A stretch of DNA of 64,000 nt, taken from the NCBI GenBank assembly GCA_941918925.1, contig OW799237.1:97189015-97253014 (forward strand), read 5' to 3'. A program made the position numbers and the translations under genes. Below, in pieces: positions 57,506 to 64,000 of the stretch; the first letter of the stretch is position 1, and the number at the start of each line of letters is the position of its first letter. The notes under the pieces were generated by a model that was given only the letters and a program-made list of their open reading frames with translations, ran no database searches and had not been told where the DNA came from. The stretch is from Phyto melanocephala (lineage: Eukaryota; Arthropoda; Insecta; Diptera; Rhinophoridae).

Positions 57506-58320
57506 AAATATCTCAATCTCGAGCATCTTCAAGAGACTTTATCAGAGAGTCATAAAAATTATATCAGTGCTTTAGACACGCATAGAGGACAAATCATTTA
57601 TGTATATACAATTTTGTTGTAAAAAAATCCCTTATCAATTAGGGGTATTAAAAATAGTTTACATCCTATTATCAGACCTAGTGAATATACATACACACAA
57701 TATCTTTTAGCAATCGGTCACGTGGTTTCGGAGAAGTTTTGTTAAAACACTGTGACACAAGAATTTTTAATATTAAAAGAGATAGAGAGCGTAGCTCATC
57801 TTTAATCTGTCTTTACCCAAACAACTTCATGTAAACAGTTTCAATCTAATTACTTGCTTACTTTTCATGTTCAGAATACTGCAATAAAGCTAATCACTGT
57901 TATTATTGCTGTTGTTGCTTTGTTGTTGTCTCAACGCTAAACGCTACGTAGTATCATGCTCATTTAATAAACAAACGATGATGACTGTATTTTTTTTTTT
58001 TTTTTTTTGTTCGGCAGATGAAAATGAAAATTTGTAAGAAAACAAAACAACAACATCAACAATAACAAAAAAGTTTTAATGAGTAATTTATATACTTGCA
58101 CTTATTTAGGCTCTACTTAATTAAAGTTTAATAAAAATTAATTTAACTTTTGTTTTTTTTTTATTTTTTGTATATATTTTTTTTGTTATTATTTTAAGGT
58201 TGTTCTTTTTATTTTTAGTTTTTTGTTGCGTTCATAATGAATATTAAATCGAGAAGTGGTAGAACATAGCAAAAATATTAAGTACAATAGAACATATACA
58301 AAAAATATTATAAATACAAG
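57506..58320. other. Non-coding stretch with simple repeats
   Basis: CAA/TTG-type microsatellites (57903-57930, 58040-58065) and poly-T runs. Nothing else recognised. Confidence 0.45.
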
Positions 58321-59403
58321 CTAATACCCGGTGTGCTTCGCCACCCCAAATTTTAATATTTAATTCATATGGCAGGTGCCACGCCCACTATTGTTAATGC
58401 ACCCATTTTTTCCATAAATGTTTATTTTAATATCAAAGTTGCTTTTGCAAAATTTTAGTACTCTAATCGATATCGTTTTCCAGATATACGAATTTTAGTA
58501 TTTAATTCATATGGCAGGTGCCACGCCCACTATTGCTAATGTACCCATTTTTTACAAAAATGTTTATTTGTATGTCAAAGTTGCCCTTGCACAATTTTAG
58601 TACTCTAATCGATATCGTTTTCAAGATATACGAATTTTAGTATTTAATTCATATGGTGGGTGCCACGCCCACTACTGATAATGCACCCATTTTTTCCAAA
58701 AATGTTTATTTGGATGTCAAAATTGCTTTTGCAAAATTTTAGTACTCTAATCGATATCGTTTTCCAGATATAAAAATTTTAGTATTTAATTCATATGGCA
58801 GGTGCCACGCCCACTATATCTAATGTACCCATTTTTTCCAAAAATGTTCATTTGGGTGTCAAAGTTGCTCTTGTAGAATATTGGTACTCTAATCGATATC
58901 GTTTTCCAGATATACAAATTTTAGTATTTAATTCATATGGCAGGTGCCACGCCCACTATTGCCAATGTACCCATTTTTTCCAGAAATGTTTATTTGGATG
59001 TCAAAGTTGTTCTTGCGAAATTTTACTACTCTAATCGATTTCGTTTTCCAAATATACGAATTTTAGTATTCAATTCATGTGGCCACGCCTACTATTCCAA
59101 GTCCGCCCATTTTTTACCCAAATGTTCGTGTGGATGTCAGAGCTTACCGTACTTAATTTGAAGACTCTACCTGCATTAACTTTCGTGATATATAATATTT
59201 AATACTTATTCTTTAATAGGGCGTGGCACCCCGCCCACTTACAATTTCAAACGAAAGTATAGCCTATAGTTCCTTCCAGACATACAGAAAGATTCTGTGA
59301 AAATTTCAAGGAAATCGGTCCAGCCGTTTAGCCGTCTATAAAGCACAAACAAACATACAAACATACAAACATACAAACACACATTGATTTTTATATATAT
59401 AGA
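58321..59403 (-). mobile_element. Helitron-like element with central tandem repeats
   Basis: On the minus strand it starts TCTATATATATAAAAATCAA after an A and ends CGAAGCACACCGGGTATTAG. A 5' TC after A, a TATATATAAAAAT start and a CGAAGC...CCGGGT 3' end are familiar from insect Helitrons; the final TTAG would be a mutated CTAG and the following base is C rather than T. Inside the 5' part lies GACGGCTAAACGGCTGGACC, and (GTTTGTAT)n lies just after the start. The centre is a 142-bp tandem array (58359-59155). No Rep/helicase is encoded. Known fly Helitron derivatives with central tandem repeats have the same layout. Confidence 0.65.
58359..59155. repeat. Six-unit tandem array, period exactly 142 bp
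   Basis: The GG following AATTCAT(A/G)T falls at 58371, 58513, 58655, 58797, 58939 and 59081, exactly 142 bp apart each time. Each unit holds GGTGCCACGCCCACTA, ACCCATTTTTT, an AATGTT(T/C) block, ACTCTAATCGAT.TCGTTTTC and GATATACGAATTTTAGTAT. Short frames through it (for example 58795-59161) are repeat-derived, not genes. Confidence 0.9.
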
Positions 59404-60351
59404 TGACACAGCAGTGATACTAACTAAGTAAATACATTCTGGATAGTTTTAAGGAATGACGTTTTTTATACGCGATTTTTATTTTAGATACATATGATCT
59501 CACCCTAGTATAGAAAGTTAAAAGTTCTCTTAATGAAAATTTTTGTTTTTGTCCAGGTCTGCTTACAAAACATTCAAACAAGTTTAGAATGTTCCATTTC
59601 AAAAAAATGTTTTAATTTTCTGTTTCATCTTTAATCTAGCTTTATTTTATTTCAACGCTTTTCAATATCAGTTTTGTTTAATTGTTTAATACTTTTAGAC
59701 TCAAGTATTTTTTTATTTAATGAGATTGCATGAAAACCATTTTCTTGCACAGCTCTAGATTCAGTTACCTTTGATATTAGGTTATCAATTAATTATTTCG
59801 TTACTTAACTAACAACACCAATAACTTTATCTCCCCTCAGCTATAGCCTAAATTACTTACTTTGTTAATTAATAATTAATATTTTCATTATAAAGTTCAA
59901 TATCAAAGCTTAAAGTTAAATAAATTCAAAATAAGTAAAACATTGAAAATTCTCAACGGTATACGTGAGAATGTTTACAAAAAGTTCATATTAGTCCAAA
60001 GTATCTTTATAAATATTAAGATCACGAAGTATCAGTAATTCAATCGATTCCTATTAACTCCACTTGATCGGTCATACCTATATGGCCGAGGCATAGCATA
60101 GTCAATTTCTTAGATCTGTGATCATATTCTATATAATAATGATAAAATAACCTTTAAAATGTCGTATTTTTTTATATATTTTCTTAACTACGGAAAACTC
60201 TTTATTTCCACCATGTTTGTCGTTTGGCAAGCATAGCTAAAGTAGAATTTTTTATGAATTAAGCTTTTTGGGCTTGAAGCACTGGTTGGTAGTTGTGTTT
60301 AAACTACTTATGTGAAAGTGAAAAGTGTTCAGTATGCTCTGCCACTTCATC
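59404..60351. other. AT-rich non-coding stretch
   Basis: Nothing recognised until the transposase-like ATG at 60352. Confidence 0.45.
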
Positions 60352-60589
60352 ATGGAAAAACTCACAAACGAGCAACGACTGCAATTCGGTCCATTTTTCT
60401 TCAAAGGCGACCGTGGAAGAAACGTTACCATCAACTGCGAACGATATCGAGCCATAATACGCGACTTTTTTGTCCCAATTGGCTGAGTTGGACTTGGTTG
60501 ATACATCTCTTCAAACAATGGACATATTTAAGAATAAATTTGGTGAGCAGTTTATCTCTTGAAATGGCCCTGTGAGTGAACAATATGGC
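60352..60589 (+). pseudogene. Tc1/mariner-group transposase with internal deletion
   Basis: From ATG 60352 one frame reads MEKLTNEQRLQ, then directly FGPFFFKGDRGRNVTINCER, YRAIIRDFFVPIG and a TGA. The family has MEKLT.EQR at the N-terminus, GVIGP(Y/F)FFE.D and VNGDRYRAMI.DFF.P in the middle, so about half of the protein between them has been deleted. Downstream, in another frame, ELDLVDTSLQ and FGEQFIS continue in family order. Its natural continuation (WPPRSCDL..LDYFLWGYVKS) appears 2 kb further on at 62581. Confidence 0.7.
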
Positions 60590-61657
60590 GCCCAAAATAA
60601 ATACATGAGTAGAGATAACGTATATAATTCATCTAAATATACGTTGAAATAGACAAATAGAATACAACCATAGGTAAATGCCTCACACCGTTTGTTGAAC
60701 GTAATATATTTCTGTTCGTGTAGACCTTATGGTCCCAAATTGAATATCAATATTAAATTTGTGATACAAGTTCAGAGTATAAGTAGTCAACAAATTGTTT
60801 GTGTGGTATCGGTAATTCAGGACTTAGGAGAGGAATACCCGGAACGTGAAAGTTGTTATTAAAAACACCTTCATTGGGGGTTTTAAAAGGTCCAGTTAAA
60901 TGAATTCGATTTTCTGTTAGTTAATTTTTTTTGTAGTTGAAATTGTCTGTTAGTGATTATCCCCGGTATATATCGGTACTGAATGAGAAAGTTTAGTACT
61001 TGTACTGTATATGCCAAGTGTATAATCCGTCTTTTTTATGAGCTTATGAGATCCAGGTGAATCGTAATAAAGGATTAATAAAGGCAACAGATAGAGTACA
61101 ATTGATTTTTTTTTATCTCATATTAAATTAGTTAAAGACATCGAAGAGGCCTGTAATAGGCACGAGAAATTTTTAAAAAGAAAAAACACACGCACTACCA
61201 CAATCACAAACGTCAACCAAACCCATATATGTTTATTGAATTATATTTAAAAAAGAAAAAAAAATTATTTATTTCTAGAGATTGTCGTATGTATATTTTT
61301 GTGTATTTATTGACATTGATATTTTGTCTTACTGTTAACATTGTAGAGCAAAATATAAGTATACGTAGTAATTAATATTGTGTAATTTAAAATTTTATAT
61401 GTTTCCTGTTTTATACTTAGTTTATGTACAAAGGTTAATTAGTAAATAAGTAAAAATTTAAATTGGTCTTTGATATATAGTTTATAGGAAAAGAAGAAAA
61501 GGAAAAAATTTTTTTTTTGAGAATTTAAATTTACGTTTACAATTTACCTACTAGTGAGTGTTACGTATTTTTTTCAGGTAAATTTGTCTTGTTTTTGTGT
61601 ATTGATATAACCACCGGTTGGCTAATTAGTCAAATAGTTTTTTTTTAGATTGAAAAG
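60590..61657. other. Non-coding segment upstream of the gag-like ORF
   Basis: About 1 kb that may be the 5' part of an LTR element, but I found no paired LTR and no primer-binding site. Low-complexity A/T runs near 61240-61280 and 61490-61520. Confidence 0.4.
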
Positions 61658-62506
61658 TTGTTTTTGTTTAGGCTTAAACCAATGGTTAAATTTTTAGTCG
61701 AAAAGGAAAGACTTAAGAGACAGAGATCTAGAAACGCATCCTTTGATCTGAATAGATCATCCCCTCAAGTTAAGGAAAAATACGCGAAAGGCAACCGAGC
61801 TGAGAGAATGCCTCCACCTATTATTGATTTATCGAGTACAATAAATGCTCCGAATATGAATACGGGAGCAATACCGAAAAATCGTGGTGGCGAAAAAATT
61901 AGTAAAGCGTCGAGTAAAAGCGTTATTTTTACGGAAGAGCTACCGGAATCTGTTAGAGAAATGGTGTCCGATAGTGTCGACAATATGAAAAGGTCATTAG
62001 ATCATTCGATACGTGACATGGTCAATGAAAACATTAATAGGGAAATAGGTAAAGTGCATAATAGTTTGGCTCTTTTAAATGATGCTGTCAGGAGTCTGTC
62101 TTTAGGTAATCGTAATGTACCATTACCAAGTACTTCTGGAGAAAATGTTCGAAATGCGAGCTCGCATCCCTATAATTTTCCGCCTCCGGTCAGTAATAGT
62201 AGAAGTAGGGTTGACTCTCAATCGTATTCGGCAGCACAGATAAGATATGATATACCACCACCAGCTGTTCCTCTTATGGCAGCTAATTCAGTACCTGTGA
62301 ATTATTCAAATAGGGCACGAGTAGATAGATTTGGTTTAAAGTTTGATGGGGATCACATACAACTTATATCGGCCAAAGATAGTGATCCAGGATGGGTGGG
62401 CGATCGTGGAGGAACAACCATCTGTACCTCCCTCTTGATGTCAGATTTGTTTTTTTGTGTGTGTAGATTTCATTTCATTTTTATTGTGCTTGTCCGTGGG
62501 CTGTAA
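61658..62506 (+). CDS. Ty3/gypsy gag-like partial ORF
   Basis: An open 282-codon frame. The likely start is the inner Met of MVKFLVEKERLKRQRSRN (61679). It is Ser/Arg/Pro-rich, has a possible coiled coil (ELPESVREMVSDSVDNM to NSLALLNDAVRSL, about residues 95-150) and ends its recognisable part with NYSNRARVDRFGLKFDGD, like the segment that precedes the capsid fold in Ty3/gypsy gag proteins (the WG.KF.G.....V..FL.RVE region). The capsid itself and any zinc knuckle are missing: from about residue 235 the frame reads into unrelated GC-richer DNA (62375-62575). A truncated gag is inferred; no protease or RT follows. Confidence 0.5.
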   Translation: MFLFRLKPMVKFLVEKERLKRQRSRNASFDLNRSSPQVKEKYAKGNRAERMPPPIIDLSSTINAPNMNTGAIPKNRGGEKISKASSKSVIFTEELPESVREMVSDSVDNMKRSLDHSIRDMVNENINREIGKVHNSLALLNDAVRSLSLGNRNVPLPSTSGENVRNASSHPYNFPPPVSNSRSRVDSQSYSAAQIRYDIPPPAVPLMAANSVPVNYSNRARVDRFGLKFDGDHIQLISAKDSDPGWVGDRGGTTICTSLLMSDLFFCVCRFHFIFIVLVRGL

Positions 62507-62575
62507 TGGTGGGTTGGAACCTTCCCAGGGTGTACCGTTGAGCTAACCGGCATTACCACTACAGTGCTTTTGGGA
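62400..62575 (-). mobile_element. tRNA-like, possibly SINE-derived segment
   Basis: On the minus strand GGTTAGCTCAACGGTACACC carries a good box A (TAGCTCAACGG), followed by GGTTCCAACCC, one base off box B. The spacing between boxes is only about 24 nt, shorter than in a normal tRNA. An A-rich stretch (ATAAAAATGAAATGAAA) follows. This could be a decayed SINE; the short spacing makes it doubtful. Confidence 0.25.
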
Positions 62576-62580
62576 CACGT

Positions 62581-62755
62581 AACAATATGGCCTCCAAGAT
62601 CATGTGATTTAATGCATCTTGACTATTTCTTGTGGGGTTATGTGAAGTCGTTGGTCTATGTGGACAAGCCAAACACAATTTTGGACCATTTGAACCGGAG
62701 CCGCGGGCAACATTTACATGAAGTTATTTTTAAGAAGTAAATGGCAAAGAAAAAT
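62581..62755 (+). pseudogene. Tc1/mariner-group transposase C-terminal fragment
   Basis: The frame reads WPPRSCDLMHLDYFLWGYVK, SLVYVDKPNTILDHLN, then GQHLHEVIFKK and a stop. This is the family C-terminus (NWPPRSCDLTPLDYFLWGYVKS.VYADKP, later GGHL.DVIF), with the third catalytic Asp in the LDYFLWG motif retained. It follows the N-terminal part at 60352-60589 in correct order and strand, separated by about 2 kb. Confidence 0.75.
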
Positions 62756-64000
62756 TTATCGATTTTAATAAAAATTTTGAATATATGATCCAAACTTTAG
62801 TGTTTTATTAGATTTTTAAAAAACCTACGCTTAAAAAATTACGCTTTGCTTATGTATTATCAATCTGTATATTTTAAATAAAAATACTTTTAGGGATAAT
62901 TCTATTTTCCTTACAAGACTAACTCTTATACTGAAAATTATTTTTTGAAACATTATAAAATTTTAAATAAATAAAATTTGACCATAAATACAATTATAAA
63001 TTTTTAATTAATTTATTTATTTTTATTAAAATACAATTAAGTATTAAATTATAATATAACTAACCGAGCTATGTAACAAAGGCCATTTGACCGTTGTAGT
63101 ACATTATTTGCTGTCCATCAGGGCATCCAAATTTGTCAATTTGTACCTGAATTTTATATACGAACAAATTTTCCTATTCTATTTTTACTGAATTCTTTTC
63201 TTTTCTTTTAAAACTTAATAACTTTTTTACTTTACCAATGTTACTAATACCGAATACTCATTCATTAGCACAATATATTGCAGATATTAAATTTAAGTAA
63301 GTGTCTGAGAATTTTAATATATGCGTACTTTTGCGTGTGTGATTGCAAAGTTTTTTTGTTTAAAAGGTTTAATTAGTTTATATAAGTTATGATTATTATT
63401 TAATTGTTAAAATTCGATTAGTAAAATCTTGTTTTGCATTTAATTCCATGTGGAATTTACATTAATAACCAGGCATAAATACATCATACATACATCTAAA
63501 CATGTACATCAACTATATGTCATCTACATTTTGTAGTAAAAAACATAAATTTTCAGACACAATGAAACTTAAAACTAAAGTAACTAAAAATTTGTACAGT
63601 GCATTTCCAACATAATAAGCATTTACAAAAACTTCAAAACCTGACAAGGATTTTTTTCTAAACATGGTGTTTAAATATGAGTCAATGAAAACGAGATTGT
63701 GCCTATACCTTACTACTAGCGGGCACGAACCGCGAATCTGGTGCAAACAAAAATTTTCGGAATTAGAAAACGTTTATAAAAACACAAAATGTTCCTACCA
63801 AGAAAAAAGAGACACATTTTTTTTTTTAATTTCCGCATTTCATTAAAATACATTACCAAAAAAATCCAATTTCTGGGAAAAATATAGATTTCATTATATA
63901 AATATTTTTGATTAAATTTTCTTTTTTCTTTACCTTTTCGCTTTAATTAATTTTTTTGTAAGTTTGTTTTTTTTAGAAAAAAATTTGGATGATAAATATT
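62756..64000. other. AT-rich non-coding stretch to window end
   Basis: No gene recognised. Opposing frames at 63513-63846 overlap each other and show no family feature. Confidence 0.45.

Noticed and set aside
58795..59161. Two overlapping open frames with similar proteins
   Set aside because: Both are translations of the 142-bp tandem repeat, whose period is not a multiple of three.
62400..62575. Possible tRNA gene on the minus strand
   Set aside because: Box A and box B are present but too close together and no cloverleaf closes; kept only as a doubtful SINE-like feature.
1..64000. CRISPR arrays, bacterial operons, phage or IS elements
   Set aside because: No direct repeat-spacer arrays, ribosome-binding patterns or prokaryotic genes; composition and elements are those of an insect genome.

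Overview
The window reads as transposon-rich, AT-rich non-coding DNA from an insect, most likely a higher fly (Diptera). This is inferred from the mix of elements: LOA-like, Jockey-clade and R1-like LINEs, Penelope-like, Ty3/gypsy, mariner, piggyBac, hAT and Helitron relics, with abundant CA, CAA and AT microsatellites. I found no exon or gene that I can assign to the host. Every protein-like segment I recognise belongs to a mobile element, so the window is probably intergenic or a large intron.

Layout. 0-5 kb: a small inverted-repeat element, a Helitron-like element, a hAT-type element with a perfect 8-bp target duplication, and an R1-like reverse-transcriptase remnant. 5.3-10.7 kb: an essentially full-length LOA-like LINE with DUF4780-like ORF1 and endonuclease/RT/RNase H ORF2, both carrying a few disabling changes. 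11-24 kb: mostly anonymous AT-rich DNA with MITEs, a mariner-like transposase piece, short tandem duplications and a LINE tail. 24.2-27.8 kb: a 5'-truncated, almost identical second LOA-like copy whose 3' UTR is interrupted by a Ty3/gypsy remnant with two 191-bp LTRs. 29.6-30.3 kb: another LINE piece. 32.2-37.2 kb: a Jockey-clade LINE with intact ORF2, inserted in a MITE and flanked by a 12-bp duplication. 38-41 kb: a split mariner and a third LOA-like tail. 42-44 kb: a tandem duplication, one half of which holds a younger MITE. 44.2-46.5 kb: a mariner-like relic interrupted at a TTAA by a decayed piggyBac. 48-50.3 kb: a LINE piece and a Penelope-like GIY-YIG remnant followed by a hammerhead-like motif. 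51.5-55.5 kb: a tRNA-derived SINE with target duplication, a diverged relative and a second Helitron-like copy. 58.3-59.4 kb: a Helitron-like element carrying a six-unit 142-bp tandem array. 60.3-62.8 kb: mariner-like pieces surrounding a 2-kb segment with a gag-like ORF.

The elements do not form a pathway; what links them is nesting. Four insertions can be ordered in time because the interrupted sequence, a target duplication or a paralogous empty site is preserved. Each LINE's ORF1 and ORF2 would act together: ORF1 as nucleic-acid-binding protein, ORF2 as nicking endonuclease plus reverse transcriptase. In both near-complete LINEs the ORF1 stop and ORF2 start overlap as ATGA. All assignments come from reading motifs by eye; no database search was run, and boundaries of decayed pieces are approximate.
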